A stretch of DNA of 64,000 nucleotides. Source: Bradyrhizobium vignae. Lineage in GTDB: Bacteria; Pseudomonadota; Alphaproteobacteria; Rhizobiales; Xanthobacteraceae. The stretch covers positions 1 through 64,000 of the forward strand of contig NZ_RDQF01000035.1 of the NCBI RefSeq assembly GCF_004114425.1, given 5' to 3'. The notes beneath the pieces are model-generated. The model worked only from the letters and a program-made list of their open reading frames with translations, was not told the origin of the DNA and made no database searches. Of this stretch, positions 39,597-48,296 are shown piece by piece; the first letter of the stretch is position 1, and the number at the start of each line of letters is the position of its first letter. A program made the position numbers and the translations under genes.

Positions 39597-40259
39597 TCAG
39601 CGCGCGGCGGAATAGTCGCGCGCGTGATGCATCGGCCCCAACGGGGCCCGCGCTGACGGTTCAGGCGCAACCGATCCCGTGATCAGCTTCATCTGTGGTC
39701 GCCGCGTCAGCCTGTAGACGGCCGCGGGCGGCACGTTCAGCAAGGCGCGATCCACCAGCCTTGCGCGCAGGCCCAGCCGGTCGAGCACGGGCCGCGGTAC
39801 CGGGCAGCTCATGCCATAGGTGAACTGGTAGAAGGCGCCGCCGGGGCGGACATAGCTGAACGCGCCGCTGAGGATCGAGATGACCTTGCGCCTGCTCATG
39901 TTGAGCAGCGGCAGGCCGCTCACGACCGCGCCGACGGGGGCGCCGTCATAGAGGCGGTCGGTCGTCAGCCGCGCCGCGTCCATCCACAGCACGCGTGCGC
40001 CGGGAAAGCGCAGTTGCAGGAGCTTCATGAAGTCGGAGCCGTATTCGACCAGCGTGAGATCCTGCGGCCGCACGCCGCGTTTGAGCAGCTTGTAGGTGAA
40101 GGCGCCGGTGCCGGGCCCAAGCTCGAGAATCGGCCCCGTCGATGCGCTGATCTCGCGCGTGATGAGATCGGCGAGCGCCGCACTCGATGGTGCGACAGCG
40201 CCGACCCGACGCGGGGACGACATCCAGGACAGGAAGAAGGAAAGGAAATCGTTGGGCAT
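39597..40259 (-). CDS. SAM-dependent methyltransferase, PmtA-like (phospholipid N-methylation)
   Basis: A 220-residue class I methyltransferase with the SAM loop ILELGPGTGAFTYKLL near residue 45 and LVEYGSDFMKLLQLRFPG after it. The N-terminal MSSPRRVGAVAPSSAALA is characteristic of the rhizobial PmtA group. That group methylates phosphatidylethanolamine toward phosphatidylcholine at the membrane. Bradyrhizobium carries several paralogues with different step specificities, so the exact substrate is not certain. The start MPNDFLSFFL at 40259 is preferred to a longer frame. It ends five bases from the pyrG stop, convergently. Confidence 0.82.
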   Translation of the reverse strand: MPNDFLSFFLSWMSSPRRVGAVAPSSAALADLITREISASTGPILELGPGTGAFTYKLLKRGVRPQDLTLVEYGSDFMKLLQLRFPGARVLWMDAARLTTDRLYDGAPVGAVVSGLPLLNMSRRKVISILSGAFSYVRPGGAFYQFTYGMSCPVPRPVLDRLGLRARLVDRALLNVPPAAVYRLTRRPQMKLITGSVAPEPSARAPLGPMHHARDYSAAR

Positions 40260-40371
40260 GCGCACTCCGGCATCTTGGTTTGCACCTGCTGAGATCACAG
40301 GTGAGACGGATGCAGTGTTGCGGAGGCGCATTGCGACAGCATTGCGCCGCTAGAGGCGCATGCGGATTGAA

Positions 40372-41748
40372 TCAACTCTGTCGGACCGGCGGCAACGTCA
40401 TCCGGAAACAGGCGCCGCCCTCCGCTCCGTCCGGCACCGAAACGTGGCCGCCATGCAGCTGCACGATCTCGCGCACCATGTTGAGGCCGAGGCCGGCACC
40501 GCGATCGAGCGGCGCGAGCCGATAGAACGGCTCGAAGATCTGCTCGCGCTGATCGGCGGGAATGCCGGCGCCTTCATCGGTGACCTCGATATTTGCGGGC
40601 CTGCCGACGCGAATCCCGATCGTGCCGCGGCGAGGACCGTGCTGGATCGCATTCTGCACGAGATTGGTCAGTGCGCGCTCCAGGGCCGCCGCATCGCCGA
40701 TCGTCTCGACCGGTGTCGAGGGCGCATCGAGCGCCAGCTCGTAGCCGGCGGCAATCGCCAGCGGCGCTAGGTCGGCGGCGACGCTTTGCGCAACGGCAAC
40801 CAGATTGACGCGCGTGAAGGGATGGCCGCAGCGGTCGAGCCGCTGGATATCGAGCAATTGCTCGGCAAGAGTAGCCAGCCGCGCCGCATCCTCCAGCAGG
40901 CGATTCTTGTCCGGCCCAGGGGCAAGTGACTCCAGGCGCGTGTTCAGGATTGCGATCGGCGTGCGCAGCTCATGTGCGGCGTCCGCGACGAAGCGCTTGT
41001 GGCGGGCATAGCCCTGGTCGAGCCGGGCCAGCGCGTCGTTGATCGCGGTCACGAGGGGCACGACTTCGAGCGGAATCCGCTCCACCGGGAGCCGCGCGCC
41101 GCGTTGGTGGATGTCGATGCGCCGCGCCTCGTCCGCCGCGATATCGAGTCCTCCGAAGGCGCGCCGCACGATCATCGGCGTCGCGATGAACGTCGCCGTT
41201 CCCATCAGGAGCAGGCCGGGCAGGGCGATGCCGAGGAACGCAAGGGACGTCATGAACAGCGCCTTGGCGCCGGTCAGGCGTCCTTGTGTCGCCGTGATGA
41301 CCTGCACGTTGCCCGCATCAGTGTCGACCCGCTTCATGCGCGCCGCCGGCTTGCGCGGATCGTCCTCGAACAACTGCCAACCGAGCCGCGCCTGGCTGAT
41401 CCGGTCGAGACCTCCGCCGATCGCGGCGAATTCGGCCGGCACGGCGCCTTCGGTGAGGGAGCGTCCCTCCCGGTCGCGTACCAGGAACCAGAGGTCGGGT
41501 GTCTCGCTGCGCAACTGCTGCAGTTCGGCCGTTGGCCGCAAGGCCAATCCACCTTGCGCATCGCGCGTGAGCGCACGCTGGACGACATCGATGACGCGGT
41601 CCTCATCGCGCGGCGCCAGCACGAAGCCGGAGGCGCAAAGCCCGGTGAGAACGACTGCAAGCAGCGCGACGAGGATGACCGCCTGAAGCGAGAGCAGGCG
41701 CCAGCTTAGCCGCGAGCGTAGGCAATAGGGATCGTCGTGTTTGCTCAT
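40372..41748 (-). CDS. Two-component sensor histidine kinase
   Basis: A 458-residue membrane kinase. Helices at about 18-45 and 165-190 flank a periplasmic sensor of around 115 residues, followed by a HAMP-like linker. The phospho-accepting His lies in DAAHELRTPI near 255, the N box in NLVQNAIQHGPR near 370, and G boxes in DEGAGIP and GAGLGLNMV. It is of the EnvZ/QseC class. Its start overlaps the response regulator stop (ATGA), so the pair is co-translated. The stimulus is unknown. Confidence 0.92.
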   Translation of the reverse strand: MSKHDDPYCLRSRLSWRLLSLQAVILVALLAVVLTGLCASGFVLAPRDEDRVIDVVQRALTRDAQGGLALRPTAELQQLRSETPDLWFLVRDREGRSLTEGAVPAEFAAIGGGLDRISQARLGWQLFEDDPRKPAARMKRVDTDAGNVQVITATQGRLTGAKALFMTSLAFLGIALPGLLLMGTATFIATPMIVRRAFGGLDIAADEARRIDIHQRGARLPVERIPLEVVPLVTAINDALARLDQGYARHKRFVADAAHELRTPIAILNTRLESLAPGPDKNRLLEDAARLATLAEQLLDIQRLDRCGHPFTRVNLVAVAQSVAADLAPLAIAAGYELALDAPSTPVETIGDAAALERALTNLVQNAIQHGPRRGTIGIRVGRPANIEVTDEGAGIPADQREQIFEPFYRLAPLDRGAGLGLNMVREIVQLHGGHVSVPDGAEGGACFRMTLPPVRQS

Positions 41749-42419
41749 GGCAACTTCTTGAGGAGATAGCCGACGCCGCGAATGCCGTGGATCTCGATAC
41801 CCGCGTCGGCTTCCGCGAGCTTTCGCCGCAGCCGCGAGACATGCGTGTCGAGTGCGTTGGACTGGATCTCGTCGTCGAAATTGTAGACCGCCTCTTCCAG
41901 CGCCGAGCGCAGCACGGTCCGGCCCATGCGGCGAAGCAACGCTTCGAGCACCAGGAGCTCGCGGCGGGGCAACTCGAACGGCTCGCCGTCGATGCTGGCT
42001 TCGCGATGGCCGACATCGAACGCGAGGCGGCCGGCACGGATGATTTCGGGGGAGAGGCCCGCAGGCCGCCGCAGCACTGCACGCAGCCGCGCCAGCAGCT
42101 CCTCGACTGCAAACGGTTTTGCCAGATAGTCATCGGCGCCGCCGTCGAGGCCGGCGATGCGGTCGGCGAGCTCCCCGCGCGCAGTCAGGACGATGATGGG
42201 CACGCCGTCGGCACGCGCGCGGAGCTTGGGGATCAAGGCGAGGCCATCGCCGTCAGGAAGCTGGCGGTCGAGCAGGACGGCGGCATGGACGTCGGCGGAA
42301 ATGGCTTCCTCCGCCTCGGCGAGCGTCGGAGCATGATCCACCACCATGTCATAGCGCTTCAGCGCCGAAGCCAGCGCGCCGGCCATTTCCGCTTCATCCT
42401 CGACCAGCAAAATCCGCAT
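41745..42419 (-). CDS. OmpR-family response regulator
   Basis: A 224-residue regulator. The receiver domain (MRILLVEDEAEMAG, phospho-Asp in LLDRQLPDGDG near 51, conserved Lys in YLAKPFAVEELLAR near 101) is joined to a winged-helix output domain (DTHVSRLRRKLAEADAGIEI near the C-terminus). It resembles the QseB/TctD branch. It is encoded immediately before its kinase with a four-base overlap. The start at 42419 is the receiver's first residue. Confidence 0.93.
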   Translation of the reverse strand: MRILLVEDEAEMAGALASALKRYDMVVDHAPTLAEAEEAISADVHAAVLLDRQLPDGDGLALIPKLRARADGVPIIVLTARGELADRIAGLDGGADDYLAKPFAVEELLARLRAVLRRPAGLSPEIIRAGRLAFDVGHREASIDGEPFELPRRELLVLEALLRRMGRTVLRSALEEAVYNFDDEIQSNALDTHVSRLRRKLAEADAGIEIHGIRGVGYLLKKLP

Positions 42420-42606
42420 GTAAGGGCACCTGAACCGCATCTGACGCCTTTGTAGCGGCCCGATCATTGCGGCAGCATTGCGGGAGTCCGGCCCTGCGGC
42501 GGAAGCTCAAGCCATGCGCAGAACGCCACAGGGGCGGACGGGCAGGGCTCAAGACACCGTCGGGACCAACCGCTATAACCGCCGGACCTGTTCAGGGAGG
42601 CCGTGA

Positions 42607-42933
42607 ATGATCTACGAAATGCGCGTCTACCGCTGCGTCCCCGGTCGCCTGCCGGCGCTCTTGAAGCGGTTCGAGACCGCCACGCTGAAGATCTGGGAGA
42701 AGCACGGCATCAAGCAGGCCGGCTTCTTCACGACGCTGATCGGTGAATCCAACCAGGAGCTGACCTATTTCCTGGCCTGGGACTCGCTCGCCGAGCGCGA
42801 GAAGAAGTGGGGCGCGTTCATGACCGACCCGGACTGGCTCGAGGCGCGGGCGAAATCGGAAGCGGACGGCCAGATCGTGGGCAACATCGTCAGCCAGATC
42901 CTGGCGCCGACCGCCTTCTCGGCGGTGAAGTAG
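42607..42933 (+). CDS. NIPSNAP-family protein
   Basis: A 108-residue dimeric alpha-beta barrel-type protein of the NIPSNAP family. It starts MIYEMRVYRCVPGRLPALLKRF and includes IWEKHGIKQAGFF and LTYFLAWDSLAEREKKW. Bacterial members have no settled enzymatic role. A GGGAGG site precedes the ATG at 42607. It lies upstream of kdsA on the same strand, with a 116-base gap. Confidence 0.88.
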   Translation: MIYEMRVYRCVPGRLPALLKRFETATLKIWEKHGIKQAGFFTTLIGESNQELTYFLAWDSLAEREKKWGAFMTDPDWLEARAKSEADGQIVGNIVSQILAPTAFSAVK

Positions 42934-43049
42934 CGATCACTGGCGCGGCGGGAACCATGGCGCAACCCTGATATTCGAGCGGCCCGGGCGGAAGAGGGTT
43001 GATCCGACCCTCATGGCGGCTATGGTCGCGCCGAAATGAGGGATTTGCC

Positions 43050-43898
43050 TTGAGCTCTTCAAATTCAGCGGCGCCGGTCGTCACCATTGGCACGGTCAAA
43101 TTCGGCAATGATCTGCCGATCTCGGTGATTGCCGGGCCGTGCCAGCTCGAGAGCCGCCAGCATGCGCTGGAGGTCGCGTCCGCGCTGAAGGAGATCGCCG
43201 CGCGGCTGAACATCGGCCTCGTTTACAAAACCTCGTTCGACAAGGCCAACCGCACCAGCGCGGCTGCAGCGCGCGGCTTGGGCTTAGCGCAGTCGCTGCC
43301 GATCTTCGCGGAGATCCGATCCTCGTTCGGTTTGCCGGTGCTGACCGACGTGCACGAAGCCGCGCAATGCGCAGACGTGGCGCAGGCGGTGGACGTCTTG
43401 CAGATCCCGGCCTTCCTGTGCCGGCAGACCGATCTCCTTTTGGCGGCGGCCGCAACCGGCAAGGTCGTCAACGTCAAGAAGGGCCAGTTCCTGGCTCCCT
43501 GGGACATGGCCAATGTCGTCACCAAGCTCACGAGCGCTGGCAATCCCAACGTGCTCGTCACCGAGCGCGGTGCCTCATTCGGCTACAATACGCTGGTCTC
43601 CGACATGCGCGCACTGCCGATCTTGGCGCGCACCACCGGCGCGCCCGTGATCTTCGACGCCACCCATTCGGTGCAGCAGCCGGGCGGGAAAGGGACCTCG
43701 TCTGGCGGCGAGCGCGAATTCGTGCCCGTGCTGGCGCGCGCGGCTGTCGCGGTCGGCGTCGCCGGCGTCTTCATCGAGACCCATCCTGACCCTGATCACG
43801 CGCCCTCGGACGGACCCAACATGGTGCCGCTGCGCGAATTCGAGGGACTGATCGCCAGGCTGATGGCGTTCGACGCGCTCGCAAAGAATCCGCGCTGA
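43050..43898 (+). CDS. kdsA: 3-deoxy-8-phosphooctulonate synthase
   Basis: A 282-residue KDO-8-phosphate synthase joining PEP and arabinose-5-phosphate for lipopolysaccharide Kdo. Family segments are SVIAGPCQLESRQHA, YKTSFDKANRTS, QIPAFLCRQTDLL and DATHSVQQPGG. The likely start is TTG at 43050, with GAGGG upstream, giving LSSSNSAAPVV. An upstream ATG at 42999 would add a non-conserved arginine-rich extension. It overlaps the next gene by one base (TGATG). It sits between pyrG and eno as in other rhizobia. Confidence 0.93.
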   Translation: MSSSNSAAPVVTIGTVKFGNDLPISVIAGPCQLESRQHALEVASALKEIAARLNIGLVYKTSFDKANRTSAAAARGLGLAQSLPIFAEIRSSFGLPVLTDVHEAAQCADVAQAVDVLQIPAFLCRQTDLLLAAAATGKVVNVKKGQFLAPWDMANVVTKLTSAGNPNVLVTERGASFGYNTLVSDMRALPILARTTGAPVIFDATHSVQQPGGKGTSSGGEREFVPVLARAAVAVGVAGVFIETHPDPDHAPSDGPNMVPLREFEGLIARLMAFDALAKNPR

Positions 43899-45103
43899 TG
43901 CAGCAAGGCGAGGCGCGGCCGCACGATCCCGGCTTGCCGACAGCACTCTACGTCATCTCAGGCGCAAGCTTCGCCGCGGCGCTGTCGGCACGCGCGCTCG
44001 ATCCGGTGCTGCCGCACGTCGCCGAGGATTTTAGCGTGAGCATCGCGACCGCCGCCGGCTTTGCCGCGGTGTTCGCCTTCACCTTCTCCATCATCCAGCC
44101 GATCATCGGCGCCGCCGCCGACCTGTTCGGCAAGACGCGGCTGATGATCGGTTGCCTAGCGCTGCTCGGCCTTGCCAACATCCTGGGTGCGCTCTCAAGC
44201 TCGTTCTCATTGCTGTTCGTCACCCGCATCCTCGCGGGCATCGGCTCCGGAGGCGTGTTTCCGGTGGCGCTCAGCCTCACCAGCGATCTCGTCGGGCCCG
44301 AAAAACGCCAGGTCGCGATCAGCCGCACGCTGGCAGGCGCCATGACTGGAAATCTGCTGGGCGCCTCGGCCTCCGGCCTGATCGGCGATTTCCTCGGCTG
44401 GCGCGGCGTGCTCGCGGTGCTGGGTGCGCTCGTGATCGTCGCCTCGATCGCCGTTGCGGCCGGCTTCCACGGCGCCAAGGTCGAGCATCCGCCGAAGACG
44501 AGCCTTTCGGCGCTCAAGGCCGGCTACCGCACCATCTTCACCAATCCGAACGCCTATGTCTGCTATTCGGCGGTGTTCATCGAAGGCTGCTGCGTGCTCG
44601 GCCTGTTTCCCTACATCGCCTCGTTCCTGTTCGAGCTCGGTCAGACCTCGCTCTCGATCGCCGGCATCGTCATCGCCGGCTTTGCGGTCGGCGGCCTGTT
44701 CTACACGCTGACGGTGTCACGGCTGCTGCCGCGGCTCGGTATGAAGGGCATGATGATCGCCGGCATGACGCTGGTCGCCTCGCAGCTCATAGCCGTCGCT
44801 TTCGGCCTACGCTGGGAAGTGCAGGCGCTGAATCTCATCGTGATGGGATGGGGCTTCTACATCGCGCATGGCTGTCTTCAGGTCTTCGCCAGCGAGCTCT
44901 CGGTCGAGGCTCGCGCCACCGCGATGTCGCTGCATTCGTTCTTCTTCTTCATGGGCCAGACCGTGGGGCCACTCGCCTATGGCTTCGGCCTTCAGCACGC
45001 CGGCAAGATGCCGACCCTGTTCGCGAGCGCAGGGATCATGGTGGTGCTGGGCTTCGTCTGCGCCCGGCTGCTGAAGCAGCGGGCGCCGTCCGACGCGCGC
45101 TGA
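43898..45103 (+). CDS. MFS transporter (DHA1-type)
   Basis: A 401-residue 12-helix carrier. The first loop shows GAAADLFGKTRLMIG near residue 70, and the fourth-helix region RILAGIGSGGVFPVALSLTSDLVGPEKR near 110-140 resembles drug/metabolite exporters. The substrate is unknown. Its ATG overlaps the kdsA stop (TGATG), indicating co-translation, although no Kdo-related role is known for such carriers. The gene ends just before a REP-like palindrome. Confidence 0.88.
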   Translation: MQQGEARPHDPGLPTALYVISGASFAAALSARALDPVLPHVAEDFSVSIATAAGFAAVFAFTFSIIQPIIGAAADLFGKTRLMIGCLALLGLANILGALSSSFSLLFVTRILAGIGSGGVFPVALSLTSDLVGPEKRQVAISRTLAGAMTGNLLGASASGLIGDFLGWRGVLAVLGALVIVASIAVAAGFHGAKVEHPPKTSLSALKAGYRTIFTNPNAYVCYSAVFIEGCCVLGLFPYIASFLFELGQTSLSIAGIVIAGFAVGGLFYTLTVSRLLPRLGMKGMMIAGMTLVASQLIAVAFGLRWEVQALNLIVMGWGFYIAHGCLQVFASELSVEARATAMSLHSFFFFMGQTVGPLAYGFGLQHAGKMPTLFASAGIMVVLGFVCARLLKQRAPSDAR

Positions 45104-45119
45104 GGCATGGATGCTCGTT

Positions 45120-45154
45120 CCCCGGATGCAGTGCAGCGCGCCGCTGATCCGGGG
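45120..45154. repeat. REP-like palindrome
   Basis: The arms CCCCGGAT/ATCCGGGG enclose about 19 bases. It has the same general form as the palindrome at 53041-53066 (CCCGGACGC arms). It lies just after the MFS gene stop and may act as a terminator. Confidence 0.6.
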
Positions 45155-45224
45155 TCCATAACGGCACTGGGCCCGGCTCAGCGGAGCAGTGCTTCACGCT
45201 GTGCAGCGTCCCGGACAAGAGAGG

Positions 45225-45329
45225 CTAAAGCATGATCCGGAAAAGTGCGAAGCGGTTTTCCGGAAAGATCATGCGTAAACAACAAGCTAAAGCGCGATGA
45301 CGATTCATCCAAATCTCATCGCGCTTTAG
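45225..45329. repeat. RIME1-like two-hairpin intergenic repeat, copy 2 (inverted)
   Basis: A 105-base element in opposite orientation to copies 1 and 3, starting CTAAAGCATGATCCGG and ending CATCGCGCTTTAG. Both ends carry the seven-base inverted terminus CTAAAGC/GCTTTAG. The TAA stop of queF (45326-45328, minus strand) lies inside its terminus. Confidence 0.87.
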
Positions 45330-45778
45330 CCCCGCCCGCGATAAGGCGCGACGCCTTGCTCGGGCACCCACAGGCCCTTCGGCACGCGGCCGGTCTGCCA
45401 GAACACGTCGATCGGGATGCCGCCACGCGGATACCAATAGCCGCCGATGCGCAGCCATTTCGGCTTGATCTCCGAGGCGATGCGCTTGCCGATCATCACG
45501 GTGCAGTCTTCGTGGAAGGCGCCGTGATTGCGAAAGCTCGCGATGTAGAGCTTGAGCGATTTCGATTCCAGCAGCCACGCGCCCGGCGCGTAGTCGATCA
45601 TCAGATGCGCGAAATCCGGCTGGCCCGTGACCGGGCAGAGCGAGGTGAATTCCGGCACCGTGAAGCGCACCAGGTAATCGGTGCCCTTTTGCGGATTGGG
45701 CACGCGGTCGAGCTGGGCTTCTTCCGGTGTGTGCGGCCACTCGACCGCGCGGCCGAGCTGGAGGGATTTTTTCGCCAT
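45326..45778 (-). CDS. queF: NADPH-dependent preQ0 reductase
   Basis: A 150-residue unimodular QueF reducing 7-cyano- to 7-aminomethyl-7-deazaguanine for queuosine. The nucleophile Cys is in FTSLCPVTGQPDFAH near residue 43, the catalytic Asp/Glu region in HEDCTVMIGKRI near 100, and YWYPRGGIPIDVFWQTG follows. The start MAKKSLQLGR at 45778 is the family start; ATGs one and three codons upstream are alternatives. Its stop codon comes from the adjoining RIME1-like repeat. Confidence 0.95.
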   Translation of the reverse strand: MAKKSLQLGRAVEWPHTPEEAQLDRVPNPQKGTDYLVRFTVPEFTSLCPVTGQPDFAHLMIDYAPGAWLLESKSLKLYIASFRNHGAFHEDCTVMIGKRIASEIKPKWLRIGGYWYPRGGIPIDVFWQTGRVPKGLWVPEQGVAPYRGRG

Positions 45779-45826
45779 CATCGTCATCCTTTGCGGATGC
45801 CGGGATGGACGCAAATGCCGCTGCCG

Positions 45827-46804
45827 TCAACCGGCGGCAATCGTCTGGATCAGCACGATGCGGTCGTTGCCGGACTCGCAGCCCCAAAGCTCGCCCGGAC
45901 GGCCGTCCAGCTGGCGCACATTGGCGTTGGGCTTGTCGCTGGCGAAGACGTTGAACTTTTCAGTAGCGGGATCGAAGCGCACGATGGCGTTGGCGGAAAA
46001 ATCCGTCAGCCAGACCTTGTCCTTGTCGTCGACAAAGACAGCGTAGGCGCGGGGGCGTTCGCCCGGCAGCTTCCATGTCTTCCACGAGCCGTCGGCGGGA
46101 TCGTGCACCGAGACATGCCCGCTGTTCCACTCGCTGACCCAGATCCGGCTCCTTGAATCCGACCAGACGCGCCGTGAGCCCGCATTCGGCGTCGGCGGCT
46201 GCACGACGCCGGCGCTGCCGGTCGCAAGATCGATCTTGGCGATGTAGCTGCCGGCAAGCGAGGCGTACCAGATGTCGCCCTTGGGCGTCACGGTGATGCC
46301 ATAGGGTCCGATCCCCTTTGGCGCCTTGAACACCGTCATCTCGCCGGATTTCGGCGCAAGCCGCCCGTAATAGCCGGACTGTCCGGTGAACCAGTAGGTG
46401 CCGTCCTTGTCGAACACGCCGGTGTTGAGATTGGCGGACGCGAACTTTTCCGGGAGGCGAAACAGCGTCACCTTGAGATCGCCGGGGTCGACCCGCGCGA
46501 TCGCGTTTTGGCCGCCTTCGGTAATCCAGGGTGCGCCGTCGGGCCCGATGGTTACGCCGTGCGGGGCAGCGCCCTGGCCGAGGCTGACCGTCTTGAAACT
46601 GCCATCTCGCGGATCGAGCCTGCCGAGCAGGCCCTTGCCCTGCGCCGTGAACCAAACCGTGCCGTCAGGGGCGGGCGTGAGATCGTGCAGGCCGATGCCG
46701 GGGCTGATAGGATAATATTTTGTTCGGAACGGGGCTTCCTGCGCAAAACCTGGGCGGATCGCGAGCAGGGCGGCACTCGAAGCAAGAAACTGGCGGCGAT
46801 TCAT
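45827..46804 (-). CDS. Secreted Vgb-type (streptogramin lyase-like) beta-propeller protein
   Basis: A 325-residue exported protein. The signal (NRRQFLASSAALLAIRPGFAQ) is twin-arginine-like, followed by repeated blades such as APDGTVWFTAQG, GPDGAPWITEGGQ, DKDGTYWFTGQ and TPKGDIWYASL. This is the seven-bladed propeller of the Vgb family. The family name comes from an antibiotic lyase, but most chromosomal members are uncharacterised; resistance should not be assumed. It lies upstream of queF on the same strand (48-base gap), away from the divergent eno. Confidence 0.87.
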   Translation of the reverse strand: MNRRQFLASSAALLAIRPGFAQEAPFRTKYYPISPGIGLHDLTPAPDGTVWFTAQGKGLLGRLDPRDGSFKTVSLGQGAAPHGVTIGPDGAPWITEGGQNAIARVDPGDLKVTLFRLPEKFASANLNTGVFDKDGTYWFTGQSGYYGRLAPKSGEMTVFKAPKGIGPYGITVTPKGDIWYASLAGSYIAKIDLATGSAGVVQPPTPNAGSRRVWSDSRSRIWVSEWNSGHVSVHDPADGSWKTWKLPGERPRAYAVFVDDKDKVWLTDFSANAIVRFDPATEKFNVFASDKPNANVRQLDGRPGELWGCESGNDRIVLIQTIAAG

Positions 46805-46978
46805 GGCGTTACCCCGACTGTTTCAGATTGAGGTTGGACGCGCGGACCAGATGCGGTCGAGCATAAGCTGAGCCGCTTCACGCGTCAGTCGAGGAGGCTC
46901 GTCCAAGCGTTCACATTTGCTTGCAGCCCGTGTAAGACCCGCGGCACCGATCAGCCCTAACGAACGGAAGTGGACATC

Positions 46979-48262
46979 ATGACCGCCATCATCGACATCA
47001 TCGGCCGCGAAATTCTCGATAGCCGGGGCAATCCCACCGTCGAGGTCGATGTCGTGCTGGAGGATGGTGCGCTCGGCCGCGCCGCGGTGCCGTCCGGCGC
47101 CTCCACCGGCGCGCACGAGGCGGTGGAACTGCGCGACGGCGACAAGGCCCGCTATCTCGGCAAGGGCGTGACCAAGGCGGTCGGCGCCGTCAACGGGGAG
47201 ATCTTCGAGGCCCTGAGTGGCCTCGATGTCGAGCAGCAGGCCCAGATCGACCAGATCATGATCGACCTCGACGGCACGCCGAACAAGAGCCGGCTGGGCG
47301 CCAACGCCATCCTCGGCGTCTCGCTCGCCTGCGCCAAGGCGGCCGCGAACTCGCTCGACATGCCGCTCTACCGTTATGTCGGCGGCACCTCGGCGCGCCT
47401 CCTGCCGGTGCCGATGATGAACATCATCAATGGCGGCGTGCATGCCGACAATCCGATCGACTTCCAGGAGTTCATGATCCTTCCGGTCGGCGCATCCTCT
47501 TTCGCCGAAGGCCTGCGTTACGGCGCGGAGGTGTTCCACACGCTGAAGTCCGAATTGAAGAAGGCCGGCCACAACACCAATGTCGGCGACGAGGGCGGCT
47601 TTGCCCCGAACCTGCCGTCGGCCGACGCCGCGCTCGACTTCGTCATGAACGCGATCGGCAAGGCCGGCTTCAAGGCGGGCTCCGACATCGTGCTCGGCCT
47701 CGACTGCGCCTCGACCGAGTTCTTCAAGGACGGCAAGTATGCCTATGAAGGTGAGGGCAAGACTCGTTCGATCTCGGAGCAGGCGAAGTATCTTGCAGAC
47801 TTGGTCGCGCGCTATCCGATCGTGACCATCGAGGACGGCATGTCGGAAGACGATATGGACGGCTGGAAGGAGCTTACCGACCTCATCGGCAAGAAGTGCC
47901 AGCTGGTCGGCGACGACCTGTTCGTCACCAACGTCAAGCGCCTCGCCGAAGGCATCAAGGCCGGGCGCGCCAACTCGATCCTGATCAAGGTCAACCAGAT
48001 CGGCACGCTGACCGAGACGCTGGCCGCCGTCGAAATGGCGCACAAGGCCGGCTACACCTCGGTGATGTCGCACCGCTCCGGCGAGACCGAGGATTCCACC
48101 ATCGCCGACCTCGCAGTCGCCACCAATTGCGGTCAGATCAAGACCGGCTCCCTTGCGCGCGCCGACCGCACCGCCAAATACAACCAGCTCCTGCGCATCG
48201 AGCAGCAGCTCGGCAAGCAGGCGCTCTACGGCGGCAAGACGGCACTGAAGGCGCTGGCATAA
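46979..48262 (+). CDS. eno: Enolase
   Basis: A 427-residue glycolytic enolase (2-phosphoglycerate to PEP). It shows ILDSRGNPTVEVDVVLEDG at the N-terminus, the catalytic Glu region GDEGGFAPNL near residue 205, metal ligands in LGLDCASTEFF, TIEDGM and LVGDDLFVTN, catalytic Lys in ILIKVNQIGT, and SHRSGETEDSTIADLAVA. The start MTAIIDIIGR at 46979 is conserved; an in-frame GTG three codons earlier is less likely. It also takes part in RNA degradosomes in some bacteria. Confidence 0.98.
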   Translation: MTAIIDIIGREILDSRGNPTVEVDVVLEDGALGRAAVPSGASTGAHEAVELRDGDKARYLGKGVTKAVGAVNGEIFEALSGLDVEQQAQIDQIMIDLDGTPNKSRLGANAILGVSLACAKAAANSLDMPLYRYVGGTSARLLPVPMMNIINGGVHADNPIDFQEFMILPVGASSFAEGLRYGAEVFHTLKSELKKAGHNTNVGDEGGFAPNLPSADAALDFVMNAIGKAGFKAGSDIVLGLDCASTEFFKDGKYAYEGEGKTRSISEQAKYLADLVARYPIVTIEDGMSEDDMDGWKELTDLIGKKCQLVGDDLFVTNVKRLAEGIKAGRANSILIKVNQIGTLTETLAAVEMAHKAGYTSVMSHRSGETEDSTIADLAVATNCGQIKTGSLARADRTAKYNQLLRIEQQLGKQALYGGKTALKALA

Positions 48263-48296
48263 GCCGGCGCTTCAACACGGACAGGGGAGGATCGAC

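Noticed and set aside
45827..46804. Antibiotic resistance by a streptogramin lyase
   Set aside because: Only the Vgb-type propeller fold is visible; most chromosomal members are not resistance enzymes, and a secreted form is unlike the cytoplasmic Vgb lyase.
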